A DNA stretch of 64,000 nucleotides. Origin: Chloroflexota bacterium. Lineage in GTDB: Bacteria > Chloroflexota > Anaerolineae > Anaerolineales > Anaerolineaceae. The position numbers were made by a program, and so were the translations under genes. Under the pieces are notes generated by a model that saw only the letters and a program-made list of their open reading frames with translations, was not told the origin of the DNA and searched no databases. This document shows positions 37,225 to 45,087 of this stretch, in pieces (the first letter of the stretch is position 1; every line of letters starts with the position of its first letter). The stretch is from positions 63,389 through 127,388 of the forward strand of contig WOUT01000001.1 in NCBI GenBank assembly GCA_009773005.1, read 5' to 3'.

Positions 37225-38643
37225 TTATATGTCGAAATATTTTTCAATTTCGTATGGATGTGGGCGGGTCCGGATTTCGGAATCTTCAGCTCTTTTTGTG
37301 GCGATCCATTCAGTGATCATTTCTTTATCAAAAATACTTTGATTCACTAAAAAGGCGTGATCGGATTCAAGCGCAGATACGGCTTCTTCCAAGGTTGTCG
37401 GAAGGCTTTTTATTGCTGTGCGTTTTTCTTTCGACCATGTGAAAATATTCTCGTCTATCGGTCCAAATCCCTCGGCGGTTGGATCGATTTTGTTAATGAT
37501 GCCGTCTATACCTGCTAATAACATGGCTGCCATGGCAAGGTAGGGATTACAGGTCGCATCTGGAGGGCGAAATTCAAAACGCACTTTGTCAGGTTGAGTA
37601 GCATATTTTGGAATTCGAATCGCAGCGCTGCGATTTCCTGAGGAAAAAAAACAATTAACTGGCGCTTCATAACCAGGTACAAGGCGACGATACGAGTTGG
37701 TTGTTGGATTTGTGAATGCCATGACTGCAGGCGCGTGTTTTAAAAGACCGCCAATATAATAGAAAGCCGACTGGCTTAATAAGTACTTATTCATCATGTC
37801 GTAAAAAACATTTTTCTTATCCAGCATAAGCAATTGGTGAAAATGCATTCCATTACCTGCTTCACCAAAAAGAGGTTTAGGTAGAAATGTCACTGTTTGA
37901 TTGTTCTTCGCAGCGGTCATTTTAGCCATATATTTGACCATCATCGCGGCGTCAGCCGATTTTATCAATCCTAATAGGGGGGTTTCAATTTCACATTGTC
38001 CTGGTCCCCCGACTTCATGGTGGTGGTACTTAATTGGAATATTCGCAGATTCCAGAGCAAGTACGATGTTTGTGCGAAGATCGAATAGTTTGTCTTTAGG
38101 AGGGATCGCATGATAGCCACCGTGTGAAGGAATATAGTTGCCTTCACCTGTATCAGGGCTATTCCAACATGCTTCTGCAGCTTCAAATCGATAGGATGCT
38201 GAGTTAATGTTGTTTTCGAAATAGGCAGACTCAAATACGTAAAATTCAAATTCCGGTCCCCAAACACTACAATCTGCGATCCCAGTACTGATTAAATACT
38301 GTTCTGCCCGTTTTGCAATTTGACGTGGGTCTCTTACAAAATCGCTCTTGGTGTCTGCTTCAACGGTGCTGCAAATAAAACTCAATGTTGGTACGGTACA
38401 AAATGGATCCAAGAACCCGGTAGAAAGATCAGGGATTAATGCCATATCACCGGATTTTACTGATTTCAGGCCGACACTTGACCCATCAAAGCCAACGCCG
38501 GAATCCATCAAATCCGGTTCGAATTCGGTTGCAGACAATGTAACATGATGCCACCGTCCCCAAAGATCAGAAAATTTCAAGTCGATCATTCGAATATGGT
38601 GCTGGTCTACGTAATCGCTTGCATCGACAAAATTTGTAAACAT
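37225..38643 (-). CDS. glnA: Glutamine synthetase, type I
   Basis: Assimilates ammonia into glutamine. 472 residues, the usual length. GFDGSSVGLKSV, GPEFEFYVF, GGPGQCEIE, GNGMHFHQLL and the FRPPDATCNPYLA stretch hold metal and substrate residues. The usual adenylylation segment (NLYDLPPE-type) is not visible, so control by GlnE is doubtful. It is convergent with the SH3 gene and has its own promoter. Confidence 0.95.
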   Translation of the reverse strand: MFTNFVDASDYVDQHHIRMIDLKFSDLWGRWHHVTLSATEFEPDLMDSGVGFDGSSVGLKSVKSGDMALIPDLSTGFLDPFCTVPTLSFICSTVEADTKSDFVRDPRQIAKRAEQYLISTGIADCSVWGPEFEFYVFESAYFENNINSASYRFEAAEACWNSPDTGEGNYIPSHGGYHAIPPKDKLFDLRTNIVLALESANIPIKYHHHEVGGPGQCEIETPLLGLIKSADAAMMVKYMAKMTAAKNNQTVTFLPKPLFGEAGNGMHFHQLLMLDKKNVFYDMMNKYLLSQSAFYYIGGLLKHAPAVMAFTNPTTNSYRRLVPGYEAPVNCFFSSGNRSAAIRIPKYATQPDKVRFEFRPPDATCNPYLAMAAMLLAGIDGIINKIDPTAEGFGPIDENIFTWSKEKRTAIKSLPTTLEEAVSALESDHAFLVNQSIFDKEMITEWIATKRAEDSEIRTRPHPYEIEKYFDI

Positions 38644-38677
38644 AGATCTCCTGATTTTTTGTTATTGGATATAAATA

Positions 38678-38707
38678 ATCATACCTTCAAACAATTATTT
38701 TGTACAA
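38678..38707 (-). promoter_or_regulatory. Promoter of glnA
   Basis: On the minus strand TTGTAC (38707-38702), 18-base spacer, TATGAT (38683-38678), 35 bases before the glnA start. Confidence 0.55.
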
Positions 38708-38750
38708 GATGTGATTAATAAAGGGTTAGTAATTCTGTTGACTATTAAAT

Positions 38751-38779
38751 TTGCATATAAAATAAAGGGAGCTTATAAT
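38751..38779 (+). promoter_or_regulatory. Promoter of the kinase-phosphatase cluster
   Basis: TTGCAT (38751-38756), 17-base spacer and a perfect TATAAT (38774-38779). Transcription would start near 38786, about 30 bases before the GGAGG at 38818. A second -35-like TTGACT lies at 38738 but its spacing to any -10 is poor. Confidence 0.6.
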
Positions 38780-38827
38780 TCATTATCGGGTTTAAGATAT
38801 TCGAAATATTAAGAAACGGAGGAAGGT

Positions 38828-40705
38828 CTGGAAACAAAACCCATCACTCAGTCTCTCGGTAATGATTCTGGAGGGGTCCTTCAGTTATCATCCGGGGTTA
38901 TTTTATCAAGTCGATACCAAATCCAGGATGTGATTGGAATCGGTGGGATGGGCTCTGTTTATCGCGCCCGTGATTTACATTTTCCAAATGTGATCAAACT
39001 TGTTGCAGTTAAAGAGATGATCAATCAGGCTCCTGACCCGGTAGTGCGGGAAACGATTGTCAATAATTTTGAGAGGGAAGCCAATATATTGGTGACTCTA
39101 AACCATCCTTCTATTCCAAAAATATTTGATTTTTTTACTCATGAAGAACGTTCTTATCTCGTTCTGGAATTGGTCAACGGCAAAGACCTGGAAGCGATTC
39201 TCCGAAGTTCACTAGAGCCAATTCGAGAAGATCAGGTAATTCTATGGGCGATTGAAGTATGTGACGTTTTGGAATACCTTCATACGCATAAGCCTGAACC
39301 GATTATTTTTAGGGATATTAAACCTCAAAACCTGATGGTTAACCAACAAAATCATATTGTGATGGTAGATTTTGGAATCGCCAAGATCTTTAAAACAGGG
39401 CAAAAAGGGACAATGATCGGAACAGAAGGATACTCACCGCCAGAACAATATCGTGGAGATGCAACTTTCCAAACAGATATTTATGCTCTTGGCGCAACAT
39501 TACATCACGTCCTTACCCGGCGAGATCCTCGATTGGAAGCTCCTTTTTCATTTGGAGATCGACCTATCCGTCAACTTAACCCGGTTGTATCCCAAGAATT
39601 TGAATCAATTATTAGTACTGCTTTAAACTACAAACCGGAAGATCGTTTTAAAGATATTACTTCTATGAAAGCAGCGCTAGTATCCTTGGCGAGAAAAACT
39701 GGTGCCCTATCAAAGGTAGCGTCGGGCGATTTGATGACGCGTGAACAAAATATTAAACCTCTATGGGTGTTTAAATGTGAGGATGAGATTAGAGGTTCAG
39801 CGACACTGGATTCGGGAACAATTTATGTTGGTGCGTATGACAATAATTTATACGCTATTGATGCTGCTAAAGGCCAATTCCAATGGAAATATGCGGTCGA
39901 CGGGGGAGTGATTTCAAAACCGCTGATTTCTAATAACCAAGTCTATTTTGGCAGCGAAGATGGAAAGCTGCATGTTATTCATTCTAAAACCGGGAAAAGA
40001 TCCTGGATGTTTACCACAGAAGGTCCTATACGTTGTTCGGCCAAAATCGCTGAGGGGCATATTTTTTTTGGTTCGGATGATGCAAATCTCTACGCAGTCA
40101 ACATTGCTTCTAACAGAAAAAGTTGGGCAATCAAGACAGAGGGTCCCGTTAGGTCAACGCCATTTATTTCGAACGATCTGATCTATTTCGGTACTGAGGC
40201 AAATGAATTTTTATGCTCAGATTTTCGTGGACAAGTAAAGTGGCGTTTTTGGACAAAGCGACCTGTCACTTCATCGCCGATTGTATCTGATGGTATTGTT
40301 TATTTTGCATCTTTGGATTCTAACTTTTATGCATTGGATGCTAAATCTGGCTGGGTGATCTGGCGTTTTCGAATGGGTAAAGGCTCAGTGGCAAGCCCGA
40401 CGACCGTTGAAAATTTCACATTTATTGGCTCTGCGGATGGGTATCTTTATTGTGTTGAGAAATCAAGCGCGAAAGAGATCTGGCGTTTTAAAACTGATCA
40501 CCAGGTTAGCGGCTCGCCAACCATCTATAAAGATGCTTTGTATTTTGGCGCAGCAGACGGTACGTTTTATTGTTTAGATTATAAATCGGGGCGCCAGCGT
40601 TGGAAATTTACCACGAATGGACCAATAACCGGGACACCAATGGCTGCCAATGACATTATTTATATTGGCTCGGCAGATCACTGCCTGTATGCTCTAATTG
40701 CTTAA
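38828..40705 (+). CDS. Cytosolic Ser/Thr protein kinase fused to an eight-repeat PQQ-type propeller
   Basis: About 625 residues. The kinase domain fills residues 25-290 with IGIGGMGSVYRARD, VAVKEM (Lys), EREANIL (Glu), FRDIKPQNLM (an RD loop) and DFG. Eight repeats of W-x-F ... YFGSxDxxLYAxD follow to the end, a closed propeller of PQQ/quinoprotein type. No membrane helix or signal peptide is seen. The first ATG/GTG/TTG in frame is GTG 38930, which would remove the first kinase strand (RYQIQDV). The frame is open from 38813, and CTG 38828 stands five bases after GGAGG, so I take CTG as the start. It heads a gene row with phosphatase, vWA and FHA partners. Confidence 0.88.
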   Translation: METKPITQSLGNDSGGVLQLSSGVILSSRYQIQDVIGIGGMGSVYRARDLHFPNVIKLVAVKEMINQAPDPVVRETIVNNFEREANILVTLNHPSIPKIFDFFTHEERSYLVLELVNGKDLEAILRSSLEPIREDQVILWAIEVCDVLEYLHTHKPEPIIFRDIKPQNLMVNQQNHIVMVDFGIAKIFKTGQKGTMIGTEGYSPPEQYRGDATFQTDIYALGATLHHVLTRRDPRLEAPFSFGDRPIRQLNPVVSQEFESIISTALNYKPEDRFKDITSMKAALVSLARKTGALSKVASGDLMTREQNIKPLWVFKCEDEIRGSATLDSGTIYVGAYDNNLYAIDAAKGQFQWKYAVDGGVISKPLISNNQVYFGSEDGKLHVIHSKTGKRSWMFTTEGPIRCSAKIAEGHIFFGSDDANLYAVNIASNRKSWAIKTEGPVRSTPFISNDLIYFGTEANEFLCSDFRGQVKWRFWTKRPVTSSPIVSDGIVYFASLDSNFYALDAKSGWVIWRFRMGKGSVASPTTVENFTFIGSADGYLYCVEKSSAKEIWRFKTDHQVSGSPTIYKDALYFGAADGTFYCLDYKSGRQRWKFTTNGPITGTPMAANDIIYIGSADHCLYALIA

Positions 40706-40731
40706 AATATAATTCGTCGGAGGATTCAGCT

Positions 40732-41640
40732 GTGATAAATATTATTAAAAGGTTTTTTCCAAAAAGACAAAAAGAAGAGCAAAAGAGACCAACTGCTATT
40801 CAAACAACCCCATTATCAGAAGATCAATTAAGTTCTGTTTCTCATTCGACCCTTGTCCACAAACCAGCTCAATTTTTAATCGGCAGTGGTCAATCTGTTG
40901 GTATTCAAAGAGATCATAATGAGGACACCCTTTTTTCATTGAGCTCAGTAATCGCTGACGGATCAAACGATTTGACTTTTGGAATTTGTATTATCGCTGA
41001 TGGTATGGGAGGACATAAAAATGGAGAAATTGCTTCTGGGGTTGCAACTCGAGTCGTAGCCAAAAATCTGGTTTCAAGGGTTTATTCTCGGTTGTTGAAC
41101 ATTCACAGCGACCCTATGGATGAGAGCATTCAGGAAGCTGTAGAAAATGCGATCAATGAAACACAAAAAGCAGTTGTTCGCTATGCACCCGGTGGAGGAA
41201 CAACGTTTACATGTGCCTTGATTATTGGCGAGCAAGTGACAATTGGACACGTCGGGGACAGCCGAGCTTATTTTATTTACCCAGATGGCAGAATTCAAAG
41301 AATTACAAAGGATCATTCTTTGGTTCAACGAATGATTGATTTAGAAGAAATTACTGAAGAACAAGCAATTGATCACCCTCAAAGAAATGTACTTTTAAAA
41401 GCAATTGGTCAAGTGGAAACAATTCACCCGGATATTCAAACTTATCAAGTTCCCAAGGGAGGACACATGATGTTATGCAGTGATGGATTATGGGGAGTAT
41501 TGCCTGATACAGAAATTTATCGAATTGTTACCAGTTCTAATGACCCTGTATTGGCTTGCAACAAATTAGTTGACGCAGCAAATGCCGAAGGCGGTCCAGA
41601 TAATATTAGTGTCATTCTTGTGGATTATTACGGGCAATAA
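40732..41640 (+). CDS. PP2C-family Ser/Thr protein phosphatase
   Basis: Metal-dependent phosphatase of 302 residues, the natural eraser for the neighbouring kinase. Motifs RDHNEDTLF, IADGMGGHKNGE, VGHVGDSRAYF, SDGLWG and GPDNIS hold the two-metal site. The first 65 residues are a Lys/Gln-rich extension without clear fold. The start is GTG 40732, seven bases after GGAGGA. It lies 26 bases after the kinase gene and three before the DnaJ-vWA gene. Confidence 0.94.
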   Translation: MINIIKRFFPKRQKEEQKRPTAIQTTPLSEDQLSSVSHSTLVHKPAQFLIGSGQSVGIQRDHNEDTLFSLSSVIADGSNDLTFGICIIADGMGGHKNGEIASGVATRVVAKNLVSRVYSRLLNIHSDPMDESIQEAVENAINETQKAVVRYAPGGGTTFTCALIIGEQVTIGHVGDSRAYFIYPDGRIQRITKDHSLVQRMIDLEEITEEQAIDHPQRNVLLKAIGQVETIHPDIQTYQVPKGGHMMLCSDGLWGVLPDTEIYRIVTSSNDPVLACNKLVDAANAEGGPDNISVILVDYYGQ

Positions 41641-41643
41641 ACA

Positions 41644-43125
41644 ATGATTATGGGGGAATCTTATTACGAAATGTTGGACATAACAAAAGACGCAACCGCC
41701 GAAGAAATTCGGATTTCTTATTTTGAACAGGTGCGGAAATATCACCCGGATACAAACTCAAGTCCTTTGGCTAAGGAAATGTTTTTTCATATACAAGAAG
41801 CATATGAAATACTCAGCGATCCTAAAAAAAGAAAGGTTTATGATCAAACACTTTTAGGAATAATTAAACCGGAATCACTAATTACATTATCAATCGAATA
41901 TAGTAAGTCAGAAATCCCACGGTTGAACGAACCTCAATTGGTTTATGCAAAATTGGAACTGCAGAGGGTTGAAGATCCTGTATTAACACAGACTCCTCAA
42001 GTCCACATTTGCCTTATCGTTGATTGTTCTACATCAATGAGAGGCGAACGCATAGAAATGGTAAAGAAGAACATTTACCAATTAATTCTAAAACTAAGGC
42101 CTTCTGACTTGGTTTCAATTATCACATTTAACGATAAAGCAGATCTGTTATTGGCTCCGACAAATGTGGCAAATCTTAAACAAATCGAGAATAATTTGAA
42201 CCACATCATTTGTTCAGGAGCGACCGAGATTTATAAAGGGTTAAAAGCCGGGGCTGATCTTTTGTGGGGAAATTTTGCCGATAGTTTTACCAAACAAATA
42301 ATTTTACTCACGGATGGCCACACGTATGGTGATGAAGAAGCGTGTTTTGAATTAGTGAAGAAATTGGTCGATAAGAATATTATCGTTAGTACATTGGGCA
42401 TTGGTCATGAATGGAATGATATCTTTCTGGATCGGCTGGCGAATATTACCGGCGGAAGTTCATCATTTGTTTCTTCACAGGAAGATTTGTATAATTATAT
42501 GCAGAACTTCGCGGAATCAATTAATACAGTTTTTGCCCGTGGTTTAACAATGGAATTAGAATCTGGGAATAATATCGAAACCAAGTATATTTTCAGAATT
42601 CAACCAGATATCGCTGAATTGCCATTAGAAAAACCGATACCATTGGGCGATATGTATCTACGAAAAAAATCAATCTTTTTAATTGCTTTTTTACTCCCGG
42701 CTTTATCACGTGAAAATGACATTATTTGCCTCGGAAAAGGTAAAATAAGATTAGAGATCAATTCAACCAAAATAGAAAGAGCTAGAATATTGATTAATAT
42801 GTGCATCCCGGTTAAGGATGAAATCAATCGACAAGATGCGCCAATCGATATCATAAATGCGCTTTCACGGATAACCCTATATCAAATGCAAGAAAGAGCA
42901 AACCTCGAAGTAAAAAATGGAGACTTTCAGAACGCGGTAAATCATCTTGGTTGCATTGCAACTCAATTGTTAGCGCAAGGAAACAAAAAATTAGCAAAAG
43001 TGGCATTAGTTGAAGCAGAAATGTTAAAAAACACAAAAAGATATAGCGCTGATGGCGATAAACAGTTAAAATACGGTACCAGGGCATTGTTGCTATTGCC
43101 CGATCATGAAAAGAGGGATCTATGA
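41644..43125 (+). CDS. DnaJ-domain protein fused to a von Willebrand factor A domain
   Basis: 493 residues. Residues 5-72 are a J domain with the HPD tripeptide (KYHPDTNS) and AYEILSDPKKRKVYD. Residues 120-310 are a vWA domain with a full metal site: DCSTS, the Thr in GATEIYKG, and LTDGHTYGD. A beta-rich part follows (330-400). The last 90 residues are helical and end in KQLKYGTRALLL. The J domain implies recruitment of DnaK, and the vWA domain implies a protein partner held through Mg2+. ATG 41644 or 41650 may be the start. The stop overlaps the FHA gene start by four bases. Confidence 0.9.
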   Translation: MIMGESYYEMLDITKDATAEEIRISYFEQVRKYHPDTNSSPLAKEMFFHIQEAYEILSDPKKRKVYDQTLLGIIKPESLITLSIEYSKSEIPRLNEPQLVYAKLELQRVEDPVLTQTPQVHICLIVDCSTSMRGERIEMVKKNIYQLILKLRPSDLVSIITFNDKADLLLAPTNVANLKQIENNLNHIICSGATEIYKGLKAGADLLWGNFADSFTKQIILLTDGHTYGDEEACFELVKKLVDKNIIVSTLGIGHEWNDIFLDRLANITGGSSSFVSSQEDLYNYMQNFAESINTVFARGLTMELESGNNIETKYIFRIQPDIAELPLEKPIPLGDMYLRKKSIFLIAFLLPALSRENDIICLGKGKIRLEINSTKIERARILINMCIPVKDEINRQDAPIDIINALSRITLYQMQERANLEVKNGDFQNAVNHLGCIATQLLAQGNKKLAKVALVEAEMLKNTKRYSADGDKQLKYGTRALLLLPDHEKRDL

Positions 43126-43640
43126 TACTTTGCCCTAATTGCCAGCATAAAGAACTACCTGGGGCGCTTTTCTGCAGTGAATGCGGAACTCAATTGGTTT
43201 CATTGGACATATTAAATACACGGTCAATAAAAAAAACCCCTACTGACAACCTGGTTATACAAACACAAATCCCTGATGTAACCACCAGAAAAACAGCGCC
43301 AAAGGGAATTGAGCCTAGCATATCGCTGCATATTGTTGATAGCGGTCAGGTTCTACATCTTGCAGATCGCACAGATTTCACGCTTGGTCGTACTATCGAA
43401 GGACAACCCATCCTTCCTGATGTCGATCTTTCTCCATTTGATGCATTCACGCTGGGTGTTTCCAGGTTGCACGCAGCATTGCGGATTGTGAATAGCGAGG
43501 TAGTAATTACAGATTTAGGATCCTCTAATGGAACCCGGGTTAACGGACAGAAAATTGTTCCTCACGTAGATTATCCATTAAACCATGGGGATCTTATCGC
43601 TTTGGGAAAATTAAAAATCCAAGTATTAATAATTAAGTAA
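43122..43640 (+). CDS. Zinc-ribbon and FHA-domain protein
   Basis: 172 residues. The N-terminus (CPNCQHKE and CSECG) is a zinc ribbon. Residues 70-172 are an FHA domain with LGRT, the phosphothreonine-binding SRLH and NGTRVNGQ. FHA domains bind phosphothreonine, so this is the probable reader of the kinase encoded in the same unit. Residues 30-65 are Thr-rich and could be phosphorylated. ATGA overlap with the gene before it shows coupling. Confidence 0.92.
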   Translation: MILCPNCQHKELPGALFCSECGTQLVSLDILNTRSIKKTPTDNLVIQTQIPDVTTRKTAPKGIEPSISLHIVDSGQVLHLADRTDFTLGRTIEGQPILPDVDLSPFDAFTLGVSRLHAALRIVNSEVVITDLGSSNGTRVNGQKIVPHVDYPLNHGDLIALGKLKIQVLIIK

Positions 43641-43653
43641 CGGGAGCATACTC

Positions 43654-43893
43654 ATGCCGGTAATCGTGCTTCATATGCTTAACGAAGATCCTGTTCAGGG
43701 CGATGTAGATGAATTGCCTCAGCGAAACGATACATTGATTTATGTCAGGAATCCTCGCAGGCGAGATGGAAAAGATATCCCTTATTTGGAAGCAAATGTG
43801 ACTACTGTTGTATGGCCGATGTCAAGGATATCATTCATAGAAATACTGCCTGGCTCGGAAGACGAAAAAATCGTCAGTTTTGTTAGAGATTGA
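43654..43893 (+). CDS. Small conserved-looking protein of unknown function
   Basis: 79 residues, acidic, beta-strand rich, without Cys, signal or membrane helix. CGGGAG stands before ATG 43654, 13 bases after the FHA gene. I do not recognise a family. Its strand pattern and the ending FIEILPGSEDEK suggest a compact fold. Its place in the kinase-phosphatase row, between FHA and response regulator, makes it a candidate partner in that module. Confidence 0.75.
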   Translation: MPVIVLHMLNEDPVQGDVDELPQRNDTLIYVRNPRRRDGKDIPYLEANVTTVVWPMSRISFIEILPGSEDEKIVSFVRD

Positions 43894-43898
43894 TAATC

Positions 43899-44621
43899 AT
43901 GGCAGAAGAAAATTTTCGAAACAAAATCATTTTGGTTGTTGATGACGAGGAACGCATGGCCAGGTTCATTCGTTTGAACTTGGAACATGATGGGTTTCAG
44001 GTTGTTGAGGCGCATAAAGGGTTGCAGGCTATCACAGCTTTACGCGATAAAATGCCTGATGTTGTTCTGCTAGATGTAATGCTGCCTGATATCGATGGTT
44101 TTGAAGTCTTACAATTGATCAGAGAAACAAGCTCTGTTCCGGTCATCATGTTAACTGCGAAAGGTGAAGAAGATGATCGGGTTCGGGGTTTAGAATTAGG
44201 GGCTGATGATTACGTGACCAAACCCTTCAGTCCGCGGGAATTGGTCAGCAGGGTACGTGCAGTCCTTCGGCGAACCGAGCTAAGCGCTGCTTCAGGTGAA
44301 GGTGGAGTAATAAATGTCGATGACCATCTAAAAATTGATTTTGGACGCCGGGAGATAAAATTAGACGGTGACCTTATTAAATTAAGACCAACTGAATACA
44401 GATTACTCTATCATCTGGTACAAAACGCTGGTTGGGTTCTGACATACGATCAGATCCTCTCTAAAGTATGGGGTTATGAATATCGAGATGAACCACATTA
44501 TGTACGTTTATATGTAAATTATCTCAGACAAAAACTTGAGAAAGATCCAGCCAATCCTATTTATATTCTGACTGAAAGAGGCGTTGGTTATCGTTTCGTT
44601 AATTATAAGAAGGAAGATTAA
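43899..44621 (+). CDS. OmpR/PhoB-family response regulator
   Basis: 240 residues. The receiver has the acidic pair Asp15-Asp16, phospho-acceptor Asp59 and Lys108 (TAKGEEDD, TKPF). A winged helix follows (130-240), ending with LTERGVGYRFV. ATG 43899 is chosen over TTG 43890. No histidine kinase lies next to it. The only one in the window, at 53012, is of the NarL-partner class. It could also be controlled by the Ser/Thr kinase of the same gene row, which is speculation. Confidence 0.95.
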   Translation: MAEENFRNKIILVVDDEERMARFIRLNLEHDGFQVVEAHKGLQAITALRDKMPDVVLLDVMLPDIDGFEVLQLIRETSSVPVIMLTAKGEEDDRVRGLELGADDYVTKPFSPRELVSRVRAVLRRTELSAASGEGGVINVDDHLKIDFGRREIKLDGDLIKLRPTEYRLLYHLVQNAGWVLTYDQILSKVWGYEYRDEPHYVRLYVNYLRQKLEKDPANPIYILTERGVGYRFVNYKKED

Positions 44622-44627
44622 TAATAA

Positions 44628-44659
44628 ATTCGTATAAATCAAACAATATTATTACGAAT
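44628..44659. repeat. Inverted repeat between response regulator and trxA
   Basis: ATTCGTA (44628-44634) and TACGAAT (44653-44659) are exact complements 18 bases apart. Too AT-rich and without a T run for a sure terminator. It might be an operator in front of trxA. Confidence 0.3.
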
Positions 44660-44706
44660 AGAGCTTATTATTGGTAGTTAGAAGAAAATAAATCAGGAGA
44701 AGCAAG

Positions 44707-45054
44707 ATGATTGAAGAACCGATCCATGTAAATGATGCGGCTTTTGAAAAAACCGTAATACAGTCTACGATTCCAGTGATTGTTGATTTCTGGGCGCCAT
44801 GGTGTGGACCTTGCCGGATGGTTGCTCCGGTTTTAGACAAAATTGCAAAAGATTATTCAGGCAAACTAATTGTAGCAAAAGTGAATACTGACGAAAATCC
44901 TGAGAATGCTATGAAGTATGGCGTTCAAGGGATTCCAACAATGCTATTTATTTCAAGTGGGAAAGTTGTGCATCGCCAGGTAGGCGCTCTGCCAGAAGCT
45001 AATATACGAACCGCCGTTGATCAATTTCTTGACGTGGTAAAACTGTCAAAATAA
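44707..45054 (+). CDS. trxA: Thioredoxin
   Basis: 115 residues with the active site WCGPC (32-36) in FWAPWCGPCRM and the cis-Pro region GIPTMLFI. It reduces protein disulfides in the cytosol. AGGAG stands before ATG. It is alone between the response regulator gene and a strong terminator. Confidence 0.96.
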   Translation: MIEEPIHVNDAAFEKTVIQSTIPVIVDFWAPWCGPCRMVAPVLDKIAKDYSGKLIVAKVNTDENPENAMKYGVQGIPTMLFISSGKVVHRQVGALPEANIRTAVDQFLDVVKLSK

Positions 45055-45056
45055 TT

Positions 45057-45082
45057 AAAAAAGACGCGAGAGCGTCTTTTTT
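45057..45082. terminator. Bidirectional terminator between trxA and murA
   Basis: AAAAAAGACGC (45057-45067) and GCGTCTTTTTT (45072-45082), loop GAGA. Serves both convergent genes. Confidence 0.92.
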
Positions 45083-45087
45083 AATGT

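Noticed and set aside
44628-44659. Inverted repeat as an intrinsic terminator of the response regulator
   Set aside because: Weak AT stem with long loop and no T run.
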